Of a stretch of 9,951 nt of DNA, positions 1 to 6,487 are shown in pieces. Location of the stretch: positions 1 to 9,951 of the forward strand of contig DBVV01000101.1 in the NCBI GenBank assembly GCA_002308795.1, read 5' to 3'. The stretch comes from Mageeibacillus sp. UBA1255 (GTDB lineage: Bacteria; Bacillota; Clostridia; UBA1212; UBA1255). Every line of letters starts with the position of its first letter. Position 1 is the stretch's first letter. Made by a program: the position numbers and the translations under genes. Below the pieces are notes generated by a model. That model made no database searches, was not told the DNA's origin, and worked only from the letters and a program-made list of their open reading frames with translations.

Positions 1-2624
1 TTCGAGCCGCCGTCCCATGCGCCGTTTTCGACCTTGAACGTGACGGTCCGGGTTACAGTATTTTTCTCTTCGAAAGAGTAGGTGAAGATCATATCGCTGT
101 TGATTCTTGCCCTGTACGGATCGGTATCCCACGAACCGTTTTTGAAACCATAATCGGCTTTCATGCCTGTCGGTACTTTTTTAGGGGTACTTCCGCGCTC
201 TATTATTTCGGTTTTATCCGTTCTCGTACCATCTGCCCAGGTGCCGTAGAGGATCTTATAAGTCAATGTGAATTGCTCTACCTGTTCTTTTACCGTCACG
301 GTAACCACATTTGATTTTGCAGAACCGTTATATGCGTCGCCGTCGTAATCGGCACGCAGCTTGTACGTTCCGGGAGAGAGCGAAGACAGATCGACTCGCA
401 TCTTTCCATCTATTACTGTTCCCGTCAGTATTTGCTCTGCATTGCCATTGACGTTCATTATTTTAACAGTTCCGTTGCATGCCTGCTGCTTCGTTTCACC
501 GACAGACGATACGATGTATTCTTTATCGCGCCGCTCTTTCGTGATACCGTTCCAGTAACTCGTGAAATCAGCTATGAGATCGACAGATTCTCCCTGAACG
601 AACGTTGACTTTTCTGCCGAGAGAGCTATCGTCGGTTTGAAACCGTGGAATATCTCATACAGGACCAGGCGCCTTGCCGCCAAATTGCTCCAGAGAATAT
701 TTCTGCTGTTTACCCACTGTGTGCTGTTGTCGTTGCTCTTCATGAAACTTATGATCGTGGGATTCAGCGCCGTAGTGTAACTTAGATTATTTGAACTGAT
801 ATTGGGATTCAAATTTAGTTTGCTTCCCCATTTTTTAAACGTATACTCTTTGCTTAGAACGTTGATACCTCCGTCTGAGTCAAATGTGATTGACGGCATG
901 TAGGGCACGTTAACTGTTACCGTTTTGCCGAATATATAGATGCCTCCGCAGCGGCAGGCTACCCGGACGTCGTTTATTGTCCACTCGTCCGGATCCGCCT
1001 CCAAAGCCGAGATCTTTTCGATACGCAGCGAAAGCGAAAACTTGTCCGGAGATATCTGATGTGGCAGCGAAACTCTATAGGTGTCGTTGTCCCCGCGCTC
1101 AAAATCGTCGTACCCGGATTTGTCCAGCAATTTCGAACATATTTTTTTGCCATTCTCGTAAACGTCGACGAACACGTTGTCGTCAGTACCGTAAGTCGTC
1201 AGTATCGATCCGTCTTTTGTTTGGATCGTGATATCAAACTCGTCCATCATTATATGGCCGGAGCCGTTCGAGAACGTGCTCGCAATATTATATTTTTCGA
1301 AGAATGAGTTAAGGTTATCAGGTCCCATCAGGATCAGGCGTGCCATCATAAGAGTGTTGTAGAAGGCATCTAATTCTTCATAACTTGACGCGAAAGCGTC
1401 CATATACGATTTGAATTCAAGATAATCAGCTTCGGATCCTCCGTTTGCTTCAAGAGCAAGCTCAGGATCTTTCAGAAGATCTGCGTATTTGTTATAGTCG
1501 ATACCTGCCTGTGCCAATCCCCAAAGGATCATATCCTGCACCAGTTCGTTTTTAAACTTTTTCCATGCTTCGGTCACATAGGAAAGCCCGAGCTCATTAA
1601 GCACCCATTCCTTTGATTTTGAGAACGCTTTGGATATGTCGGTAAGAATATCCGGAGCAGGGGAGGCATATTTACCGTAATCGTCAAGCCATTTATTTAG
1701 CCTGTCGGTTACGATGGAAATGTCACTTTTACCGTTTGCACCCGTGAGAAAATCGTGAGCTATATCATCGAAAGTAACGATCAGCCTGTACGTAGCGTTA
1801 TCAAGATCTTCTATCCAGCTGTCAAGATACTGAACGATCTGCGGCATAGGAGGAGTGATCGCCTCACGGTGTTTCTCGGCATATGCATATAGTTTAGAAC
1901 GCATTTCGACGAGATATTTGTATTGATACATCATACCGCCGTCGTAATTGGAATATATGCTCGCAGGACCGTTGTTTGCGGTTCCGTTGTATATCCATGA
2001 ATTCATAATGAACTTTTCAGGAGCAGCCACAGAAGTATCGCCGATGCGGCTCCCGATCAAACTGTCCATATATGTTTCCTGTGCCATATGGCGGATTATA
2101 TAGAACAGTTTGTTTTTATCCTGCACAGCTTCTGCGTACGCCGGGTATGCGCCGCCTGCGAAAGCGTTTATAAAGTCGTGACCGAACATATCACCTGCAT
2201 AGTGTACAGCCATACCGAGAGTGAACGCCAATGCCTCCTTGCGGGCTTTATGATCCTTCGGCAAAGCATTTACTGAGCGGACAAGCACCATCAGCCAGTC
2301 TCCTACACCGATGCCCGCTTTTTCATCATACGGGTGGATGTATGACTGGCCGGTCAGCATATCCGGATAGAAGTCCGGGCCGAGCACGCCTGCACGGAAT
2401 GCCGCGGGATAACTGATAAGAGCATCTTTAAACTCTTCCGGTATATCGTAGCGAGTGCCGTCAATAATGAAGTATCCTTCCTTCACTTCTTCCATTATGA
2501 TGTTCGCACTGTAGCCGTGCGTCTTCGTTTTCCACGCTCCGGCCGGCAACGTAAATGTAGCCGCAATGCATGCGAAGACAATGATCACGGCGAAGATCCT
2601 GGTCAATAACCTCGTTTTTTTCAT
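1..2624 (-). CDS. Secreted zinc-dependent phospholipase C (alpha-toxin-like) with PLAT, Ig-like and SHIRT-like domains; C-terminus beyond window
   Basis: The frame is open from ATG 2624 to the left edge, giving about 874 residues without a stop. Residues 1-30 are a signal peptide ending PAGA, so mature Trp31 would be the N-terminal residue, as in C. perfringens alpha-toxin. Candidate zinc ligands appear in family order: W31, H36, D84 (GPDFYPD), H97 (YIHPYD), H141, D145 and H149 (HYAGDMFGH), H179 and E183 (HMAQE). These match all nine alpha-toxin ligand positions. Residues about 462-557 resemble a PLAT/C2-like lipid-binding domain (TDDNVFVDVY, then DDFERGDNDTYRVSLP). Residues about 663-780 look like a bacterial Ig-like domain (SPGTYKLRADYDGDAYNGSA), and about 784-856 like a SHIRT-type repeat, with a second starting at 857. 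Expected activity is hydrolysis of phospholipid head groups outside the cell. A largely helical stretch at about 190-460 separates catalytic and PLAT domains, which is longer than in alpha-toxin. The start is supported by GGAGGA 8 bases upstream and an ATGA overlap with the preceding gene. The family call is strong; toxicity is not shown. Confidence 0.88.
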   Translation of the reverse strand, partial: MKKTRLLTRIFAVIIVFACIAATFTLPAGAWKTKTHGYSANIIMEEVKEGYFIIDGTRYDIPEEFKDALISYPAAFRAGVLGPDFYPDMLTGQSYIHPYDEKAGIGVGDWLMVLVRSVNALPKDHKARKEALAFTLGMAVHYAGDMFGHDFINAFAGGAYPAYAEAVQDKNKLFYIIRHMAQETYMDSLIGSRIGDTSVAAPEKFIMNSWIYNGTANNGPASIYSNYDGGMMYQYKYLVEMRSKLYAYAEKHREAITPPMPQIVQYLDSWIEDLDNATYRLIVTFDDIAHDFLTGANGKSDISIVTDRLNKWLDDYGKYASPAPDILTDISKAFSKSKEWVLNELGLSYVTEAWKKFKNELVQDMILWGLAQAGIDYNKYADLLKDPELALEANGGSEADYLEFKSYMDAFASSYEELDAFYNTLMMARLILMGPDNLNSFFEKYNIASTFSNGSGHIMMDEFDITIQTKDGSILTTYGTDDNVFVDVYENGKKICSKLLDKSGYDDFERGDNDTYRVSLPHQISPDKFSLSLRIEKISALEADPDEWTINDVRVACRCGGIYIFGKTVTVNVPYMPSITFDSDGGINVLSKEYTFKKWGSKLNLNPNISSNNLSYTTALNPTIISFMKSNDNSTQWVNSRNILWSNLAARRLVLYEIFHGFKPTIALSAEKSTFVQGESVDLIADFTSYWNGITKERRDKEYIVSSVGETKQQACNGTVKIMNVNGNAEQILTGTVIDGKMRVDLSSLSPGTYKLRADYDGDAYNGSAKSNVVTVTVKEQVEQFTLTYKILYGTWADGTRTDKTEIIERGSTPKKVPTGMKADYGFKNGSWDTDPYRARINSDMIFTYSFEEKNTVTRTVTFKVENGAWDGGS

Positions 2625-2977
2625 GTCTGATTTTCCTCCTTTGAGTCACTTGCGTTTTCTGGCTTTATTTCCTCTTTTGATTTTGCATCTCTTTCTTTTT
2701 TCTTTATCAGCAGTATAGTGATCGCCGCACCTGCCATAAAGGCGACGACGGCAATAAGTACGTAGCCGCCGGATCCTTCAAACAGCATCATTGACCCGCT
2801 GAATATCCCGGCAGACGCGCAGTTGTGAGCTCCGCTGCCGAATATCAGCAGGACAAGGCACACCGATAAAAGGACGCAGCATGCCCCGATATATCCGGTC
2901 CTGCGCCGCTCTCGCATACGGCGGCGTTCATTCATTTTTGTATGCAGAGCTGCGAGCCTTTCTTCTGTTGTCATCAC
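2621..2977 (-). CDS. Small two-helix membrane protein, paralogue of the sigma-operon protein at 4428-4763
   Basis: This encodes 118 residues if the GTG at 2977 is used, or 117 from the ATG at 2974. GGGAGG at 2991-2986 is 8 bases from the GTG and 11 from the ATG, so the start is undecided. A basic cytoplasmic N-terminus (TTEERLAALHTKM, then many Arg) is followed by a helix at about 28-47, a short external loop, a second helix at about 71-91 and a charged Lys/Glu tail. No known domain is recognised. The N-terminal TxEER..xLHxxM pattern, the ASA(G/S)IF segment and the second helix (GYV..AxxAF..GA..TI) match the 111-residue protein of the sigma operon, so the two are probably paralogues. The stop overlaps the phospholipase start (ATGA), which implies translational coupling. 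A role in controlling sigma activity or export is inference. Confidence 0.85.
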   Translation of the reverse strand: MMTTEERLAALHTKMNERRRMRERRRTGYIGACCVLLSVCLVLLIFGSGAHNCASAGIFSGSMMLFEGSGGYVLIAVVAFMAGAAITILLIKKKERDAKSKEEIKPENASDSKEENQT

Positions 2978-3072
2978 CGACGATACCTCCCTTCAAAAAA
3001 AGCTTTCACCATATAAGTGTCATTTTTAAGAAAAACCACTAACCTCTGTTTAAAAATTTTTTTGCACAATAA
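2978..3072 (-). promoter_or_regulatory. Leader and presumed promoter region of the two-helix protein/phospholipase unit
   Basis: This AT-rich stretch lies between the terminator of the sigma operon and the GTG start at 2977, so it should hold an independent promoter. No good sigma-A pair is visible. Candidates on the minus strand are GTGGTT (3039-3034) with TTATAT (3016-3011) at 17 bases, or an ECF-like AAAC (3051-3048) with CTTA (3030-3027) at 17 bases. Neither is convincing. The ribosome binding site GGGAGG sits at 2991-2986. Confidence 0.4.
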
Positions 3073-3107
3073 AAAAAGCTTCCGGGTTTAAGGTACGGAA
3101 GCTTTTT
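3073..3107 (-). terminator. Intrinsic terminator of the sigma/PrsW operon
   Basis: A perfect 12-bp inverted repeat pairs AAAAAGCTTCCG (3073-3084) with CGGAAGCTTTTT (3096-3107) around an 11-base loop. Read on the minus strand it ends in seven T residues and lies 43 bases past the PrsW stop. It separates the sigma operon from the phospholipase unit. The plus strand has a weaker T tract, and no plus-strand gene needs it. Confidence 0.88.
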
Positions 3108-3149
3108 CAGTTATTTATTTTTTAAGCGGGCAGGTTTATATAAGAGTTT

Positions 3150-3830
3150 TTATTTCAGTTCCGGAGCACTGTCCTTAGACTGGATCTGCTCGGTCGCCTG
3201 ACTTGCCATTGCGATTTTTTTGCGGAAGAAGATCACATAAACGAGGATCAGTGTAAGGGGGATCGCGGTGCCGACCCAGAAGACCACGCCGGATTGATTG
3301 ACGAAAATATTGAACACGGCATGGAACGTTATCGTGAAGCACAGCAGCGCAAACGAACCTACGACTCGCAGCCACACCTGATCCCATAAGAAGAACAGAC
3401 CGATCGCCACGATCATTCCGCAGACTACGTGCATTGCCCCAGTGCCGAAGCCGCGGATAACGAGCCGGAGCAGCTGAACCGAACCATACGACGTAAGGAA
3501 ACAGACGTTTTCGAAAGTGGCAAACCCTACGGAGATCATTATAGAACCGGCGATGGTGATCTTTTTATCCGGCTCGAACACGAGCAAAAAGAACAGCAGC
3601 GGCAGCGATTTCATGATCTCCTCCACAACAGGCGAGATCTCATGCGATGCAGTGATCAGATCGATACCGGTCTGGCCTGCAAAAAAAGTGCTTATGTATG
3701 CGGAGAGCAGACAGGCTGTCATGCCGGCCAAAACGAATGACAGTGATCTCCTGCCTTCACGGCGCAGGAACAGCGTCGCTAAAAAGAGCGGTGCGGCAAG
3801 GCATATATATGTGTTTTCAATATAATTCAT
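3150..3830 (-). CDS. prsW: PrsW-family intramembrane metalloprotease
   Basis: The 226-residue polytopic protein carries the PrsW signature residues in order. These are E70-E71-x-x-K74 (VVEEIMK), F103-xxx-E107-N108 (FATFENVCF), H134, and H170-xxx-N174 (FHAVFN). In Bacillus subtilis, PrsW makes the first cut in the membrane anti-sigma factor RsiW, which frees SigW; a related protein activates CsfT in Clostridioides difficile. Here it is the last gene of an operon that begins with an ECF sigma factor, so cleavage of a membrane partner of that sigma factor is the obvious hypothesis. The start at 3830 is chosen because it makes an ATGA overlap with the upstream gene and has GGTGGG just before it. 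A longer reading from 3971 would add 47 residues that merely overlap the preceding gene. Length agrees with B. subtilis PrsW (about 218 residues). Confidence 0.88.
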   Translation of the reverse strand: MNYIENTYICLAAPLFLATLFLRREGRRSLSFVLAGMTACLLSAYISTFFAGQTGIDLITASHEISPVVEEIMKSLPLLFFLLVFEPDKKITIAGSIMISVGFATFENVCFLTSYGSVQLLRLVIRGFGTGAMHVVCGMIVAIGLFFLWDQVWLRVVGSFALLCFTITFHAVFNIFVNQSGVVFWVGTAIPLTLILVYVIFFRKKIAMASQATEQIQSKDSAPELK

Positions 3831-4444
3831 TTTCCCACCGCCTTTTTGATTGCCGGTATTAATACGAAGAATCCGGCAGAAAGAAGAAAATCGATCCAGT
3901 AATACGGGTTTGCCAGCGTATCCCCGCTCCAGAAACATGATGATACCCAAAGTCCGTATTCGAGCAGGCAAAGGATCAAAACTGTGATGGAAAAGAAGCG
4001 CTGATTATTATACAGGTCACCGCCTGTGAGTCTTCTGATCGCCGAGAAGAGGAGGAGCCCCATCAATCCGGCATAAATAAGGTTGCTGATGATCTCCCCG
4101 TGAAACATAAAGAAGAAAGCCATACCGACGGTAAAGATCGGTCCGAGCCACGGCCAGAATCCGACCTTCCCGGCATCTTCCGGCGGAGCGACCCTTCGCA
4201 GGATCATATATAGGAAGATAAGTGCGGCGTACCAGCTGAGATCGGAAACGATCGAGATCTGCGGAGTGTCATTATAAAACAAAAGACATAAAAGCCAGTA
4301 AATGCCTCCGAGTGCCCAGCTGCCGTAGAAATAAAATGCCTGAGTCCACGTGCGGCTTTTATATTTAGCTGCGCGGTAAACAGCGATAGAAGCGCAGATA
4401 AGCAATGATGCGATCTGCAGCGCATTGTCAATGCTTTCTATCAT
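3827..4444 (-). CDS. Seven-helix integral membrane protein of the sigma operon, function unknown
   Basis: The 205 residues form about seven hydrophobic helices, at roughly 5-24, 37-56, 68-84, 97-115, 119-136, 150-170 and 182-199, with short charged loops such as RRVAPPEDAGK near 83-93. No catalytic motif or known family is recognised. The gene overlaps the two-helix gene upstream by 17 bases and shares an ATGA with PrsW downstream, so all three are expected to be made together. Its ribosome binding site is weak (GAAGA), consistent with coupling to upstream translation. It could be a sensor, a scaffold for PrsW or part of a membrane anti-sigma assembly; these roles are inferred only from position. 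Confidence 0.85.
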   Translation of the reverse strand: MIESIDNALQIASLLICASIAVYRAAKYKSRTWTQAFYFYGSWALGGIYWLLCLLFYNDTPQISIVSDLSWYAALIFLYMILRRVAPPEDAGKVGFWPWLGPIFTVGMAFFFMFHGEIISNLIYAGLMGLLLFSAIRRLTGGDLYNNQRFFSITVLILCLLEYGLWVSSCFWSGDTLANPYYWIDFLLSAGFFVLIPAIKKAVGK

Positions 4445-4763
4445 CGTTTTTGTCTTCAGAGTGCTTCCGGATCCGGTAGCAAAAAATAGTAACGAATGCT
4501 CCGAGAATAAATGCTATCGCGGCGACAACGACGTATCCGAGCGCCGAGTGTTCGGTAAAAATACTGGCGGACGCGGTATCTGGCGCAATGTCGTGGTTAA
4601 TGACCGGGGCGTTTGCGATCATGAGCGCTACCGCAACTGTGACGGCAATACAGGCCGCGAAAGCTGCCGTACATTTAAGTACGTAGATGCGCCTGCCTTT
4701 TTTTTCTTCCATCGCCTTCATGCGTCGGTGCAGTTCTTCAATTCGTTCTTCAGACGTCCGCAT
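4428..4763 (-). CDS. Small two-helix membrane protein, candidate partner of the ECF sigma factor
   Basis: This 111-residue protein has a charged, probably helical cytoplasmic N-terminus (TSEERIEELHRRM, then Lys/Arg-rich). Membrane helices lie at about 27-50 and 76-96, and the C-terminal tail is hydrophilic. No zinc-binding anti-sigma motif (HxxxCxxC) is present. It is immediately downstream of the sigma gene, overlapping it by 14 bases, which is the usual place for an anti-sigma factor, and a PrsW protease is encoded two genes later. GGAGGG about 8 bases before ATG 4763 supports the start. Resemblance to the protein at 2621-2977 indicates a duplicated family. The anti-sigma role is inferred; it could also be an unrelated membrane accessory protein. 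Confidence 0.85.
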   Translation of the reverse strand: MRTSEERIEELHRRMKAMEEKKGRRIYVLKCTAAFAACIAVTVAVALMIANAPVINHDIAPDTASASIFTEHSALGYVVVAAIAFILGAFVTIFCYRIRKHSEDKNDDRKH

Positions 4764-5307
4764 GGGTGATTCCCTCCTTTTTTAGCTCCTCGCGGAGCCT
4801 CACTTTACCATTGTTCAGCAGATTTTCAACACGTTTAACGGTGCAGCCGAGTACTGATGCCGCGCCGGCGTAGCTGAGCTGAGTCATATATACAAGCCAC
4901 AGCGCTTCGCGGTACTGCGGAGCGATGCGGTTAAGGCAGCGGTTCAATACGGTGCTTTGCTCGCTTTTAATGACTTCCTCCTCAGGAGAGGCGCTTTGGT
5001 CAGGCACCGTGTCTTCGAGTGTTTCGTCAATACTGAACTCCTGCCTGTTTAGCCTGATCTTCCACAAACGGTTTGCTTTATTGCGTGCGGTTTTAAAAAG
5101 ATACGCGCGGAAATGACCGTCTGCTATCCGTGGCTTATCAACGAGGATCACGGTGAAGCAGTCGAGCATTAGATCCTCCGCGTCCTGAGTGTTGTGAATG
5201 AATGCGTCAAGATACTCAGTTAGCGCGTCTCCATAGCGAAGCATCAGCTCGTCGCCGGCAGTCTGATTTCCTGCCAGGTATTCATGGTACAGCTGATCGT
5301 CCGTCAT
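4750..5307 (-). CDS. ECF-type RNA polymerase sigma factor
   Basis: The 185-residue protein has the two-domain layout of extracytoplasmic-function sigma factors. Region 2 spans about 10-88, with the core-binding DAEDLMLDCF at 42-51 and the -10 recognition helix around FRAYLFKTARNKANRLW (66-82). Region 4 spans about 118-174, with a helix-turn-helix in LSYAGAASVLGCTVKRVENL (144-163). The linker is acidic. It would direct core polymerase to a small regulon. ATG 5307 follows AAGGAG by 7 bases. It is the first gene of a four-gene overlapping operon with two small or polytopic membrane proteins and PrsW, so its activity is probably controlled at the membrane. Its own promoter looks sigma-A-like, and I see no clear autoregulatory ECF promoter. 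Confidence 0.93.
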   Translation of the reverse strand: MTDDQLYHEYLAGNQTAGDELMLRYGDALTEYLDAFIHNTQDAEDLMLDCFTVILVDKPRIADGHFRAYLFKTARNKANRLWKIRLNRQEFSIDETLEDTVPDQSASPEEEVIKSEQSTVLNRCLNRIAPQYREALWLVYMTQLSYAGAASVLGCTVKRVENLLNNGKVRLREELKKEGITHADV

Positions 5308-5344
5308 GGTCTCTCTCCTTTCTCTCCACGCAACCTCATTCTTT

Positions 5345-5372
5345 ATTATACACGAAAAACGGTCGAAAACAA
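5345..5372 (-). promoter_or_regulatory. Sigma-A-type promoter of the ECF sigma operon
   Basis: On the minus strand, TTGTTT (5372-5367) and a perfect TATAAT (5350-5345) are 16 bases apart, 37 bases before the sigma start codon. The -35 element is weak. The promoter begins only 4 bases after the flavodoxin stop codon and no terminator lies between, so readthrough from the flavodoxin gene is also possible. Confidence 0.6.
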
Positions 5373-5376
5373 ATAA

Positions 5377-5793
5377 TTATGTTCCGGTGATCGATCTGGC
5401 GAATTCTTTAGCGCGCGTAAAATCTTCATCGGAAGGGAGACCTTTGTTGATGAATATCCACGATGCGGCGCAATGGAACTCTTTTTCGCTAAGAGCGATA
5501 CCAAGCTCATCGGTGACCTTACTGACCGCTTTCCACGTTGACGCGCCGGAAGCGGCCGTATTCATATTTACGACCTGACCGATCTTTTCTTTGTTTCTCG
5601 CAAGAAATTCCTTTACTTCTTTGTCGATATTCGCGGCGTACATCGCGTTGATCAGAATGAGCGTGTCAACGTTTTCCGCAAGATCTGCAGAAACGTCGAG
5701 CGCCTCTAAACCTGTCGCTTCCGACACTGCGTCGGCGAGCTTCTTTGTGTTGCCTTTTTTAGATTTCGTAAAAAACCTGATCGCGTTTTTCAT
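5377..5793 (-). CDS. Small flavodoxin-fold protein
   Basis: The 138-residue protein begins with the flavodoxin phosphate-binding loop FFTKSKKGNTKKLA (7-20), which fits the family pattern for gripping the FMN phosphate (GNT at 14-16). Later segments fit the alternating beta/alpha fold: VDTLILINA at 42-50 and IGQVVNMNTAASG at 71-83. It is the length of a short-chain flavodoxin, and a role as a one-electron carrier or small FMN reductase is expected; no partner is visible. ATG 5793 is preferred because AAGGAG lies 8 bases upstream. A longer reading from 6045 would run through its own promoter and operators and is unlikely. The promoter at 5892-5864 carries two palindromic sites, so expression is probably repressible, perhaps by a redox or small-molecule sensor encoded elsewhere. 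Confidence 0.85.
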   Translation of the reverse strand: MKNAIRFFTKSKKGNTKKLADAVSEATGLEALDVSADLAENVDTLILINAMYAANIDKEVKEFLARNKEKIGQVVNMNTAASGASTWKAVSKVTDELGIALSEKEFHCAASWIFINKGLPSDEDFTRAKEFARSITGT

Positions 5794-5830
5794 TTCATAC
5801 ACTCCTTGTTTTTTTTTAGGAAAGGGCCAA

Positions 5831-5862
5831 CGGACAACACATCGCATGCGATATGTTGTCCG
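5831..5862. promoter_or_regulatory. 32-bp near-perfect palindrome, operator 2 of the flavodoxin promoter
   Basis: The arms CGGACAACA (5831-5839) and TGTTGTCCG (5854-5862) flank the perfect 12-bp palindrome ATCGCATGCGAT (5841-5852). Only the pair 5840/5853 mismatches, so 15 of 16 positions are symmetric. It starts just after the -10 box and covers the expected transcription start, an ideal place for a dimeric repressor. The core recurs at 5869-5880. No T tract follows, so it is not a terminator. Confidence 0.75.
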
Positions 5863-5863
5863 A

Positions 5864-5892
5864 ATTATATCGCGTGCGATACGATTTGTCAA
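5864..5892 (-). promoter_or_regulatory. Consensus sigma-A promoter of the flavodoxin gene
   Basis: On the minus strand a perfect TTGACA (5892-5887) and perfect TATAAT (5869-5864) are exactly 17 bases apart. Such a strong promoter would be constitutive unless repressed, which fits the palindromes over its spacer and start site. The start of transcription is expected near 5857. Confidence 0.88.
5868..5881. promoter_or_regulatory. Operator 1 inside the flavodoxin promoter spacer
   Basis: TATCGCGTGCGATA is a 14-bp inverted repeat, symmetric except at its central two bases. It shares the core ATCGC..GCGAT with the larger palindrome at 5831-5862, centre to centre 28 bp. It overlaps the spacer and the upstream end of the -10 box, so a bound protein would block RNA polymerase. 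The regulator family (TetR or MarR are typical for such dyads) cannot be told from the sequence. Confidence 0.72.
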
Positions 5893-5947
5893 TATCTGAT
5901 CTGATCCAAGTTTAATTGCAGTTTGACTTTTACTTCTTCCGGCTCTC

Positions 5948-5976
5948 TTGAACGGAACGGTGGTTTGGTGTAAAAT
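5948..5976 (+). promoter_or_regulatory. Promoter of the 6032-7002 gene pair
   Basis: TTGAAC (5948-5953) and TAAAAT (5971-5976) are 17 bases apart, each close to the sigma-A consensus. Transcription would start near 5984 and give a leader of about 48 bases. It diverges from the flavodoxin promoter, whose operators are about 70 bp away. Confidence 0.6.
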
Positions 5977-6003
5977 ACTTTTAAGCAAAGTCCGGGAGGA
6001 ACG

Positions 6004-6081
6004 ATGACCGGACCGGAGGAGGCGGCAGGTAATGAAAAAGTTCAAAATTTACAGAATATGCTACAGTCCGGGGTATTGTGA
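6004..6081 (+). CDS. Possible 25-codon leader ORF overlapping the next gene
   Basis: ATG 6004 has GGGAGG ending about 4 bases before it and reads 25 codons (starting MTGPEEAAGN) to TGA at 6079, in a different frame from the gene at 6032. It overlaps the first 50 bases of that gene. It could be a translated leader peptide, or the GGAGG may simply be an extra upstream ribosome contact. There is no sequence conservation evidence here. Confidence 0.25.
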   Translation: MTGPEEAAGNEKVQNLQNMLQSGVL

Positions 6082-6487
6082 TATGATGGGCGGAGGCCAC
6101 GGAATATATATTGACCGGGACGACAGCGGAAAAATCATCTACACGAGCCGTGACCGCGAAGACCACGCCTCTCCGGAATCGATCACCACGTATGACGTGC
6201 CGCAGGAGGCATTGTCGCAGCTGGAAGAATTTATACAGAAGAACAGAGTTTTATCGCTCGCAAAACGTCCGGCCAGCGACCTTTTTATTACAGACTACAG
6301 CCCGTGGAGCATCAGCATCGATTACGAGAAAGCTACGTTCGGAAAAGTAAGGCGATATTATCTGAACATAGGTGAATACAAAAAATATTCAGAAAGAGAT
6401 AACAGAACGATCAACGAGCTGATCAGACGGATCACGTCTCTCAGAGGGGAAAAGTTATCGGAAACGAAGGGAGAAATCGAAAAATGA
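6032..6487 (+). CDS. Hypothetical cytoplasmic protein
   Basis: This encodes 151 residues with no signal peptide, membrane helix or domain that I recognise. The N-terminal third is Gly/Tyr-rich (YSPGYCDMMGGGHGIYIDRD), with two cysteines at about 10 and 16. A helical stretch follows (VPQEALSQLEEFIQKNRVL), then a probable beta section (SDLFITDYSPWSISIDYE) and a charged C-terminus. GGAGG and CAGG lie just before ATG 6032. The stop overlaps the start of the lipoprotein gene (ATGA), so the two are probably co-translated and may act together. Its function is unknown. Confidence 0.8.
   Translation: MKKFKIYRICYSPGYCDMMGGGHGIYIDRDDSGKIIYTSRDREDHASPESITTYDVPQEALSQLEEFIQKNRVLSLAKRPASDLFITDYSPWSISIDYEKATFGKVRRYYLNIGEYKKYSERDNRTINELIRRITSLRGEKLSETKGEIEK

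Noticed and set aside
977..1307. Overlapping plus-strand frames opposite the phospholipase PLAT region
   Set aside because: The minus strand encodes a continuous domain-bearing protein across this region; the plus-strand frames are Arg/Cys-rich shadows.
3429..3825. Plus-strand frames opposite the PrsW gene
   Set aside because: They are antisense to a protein with conserved catalytic motifs and show no domain themselves.
3831..3971. N-terminal extension of PrsW to an upstream ATG
   Set aside because: The extra 47 residues are out-of-frame reading of the preceding gene; the start at 3830 has the ATGA overlap and a ribosome binding site.
4425..4769. 114-codon plus-strand frame opposite the two-helix protein
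   Set aside because: It mirrors the real minus-strand gene almost exactly; the minus-strand frame has the ribosome binding site, helices and operon overlaps.
5831..5862. Palindrome as a Rho-independent terminator
   Set aside because: No T run follows on either strand, and it sits over a perfect promoter start site with a second copy of its core nearby.
5794..6045. N-terminal extension of the flavodoxin to 6045
   Set aside because: It would translate through the promoter and both operators, and the flavodoxin fold starts exactly at residue 1 from 5793.
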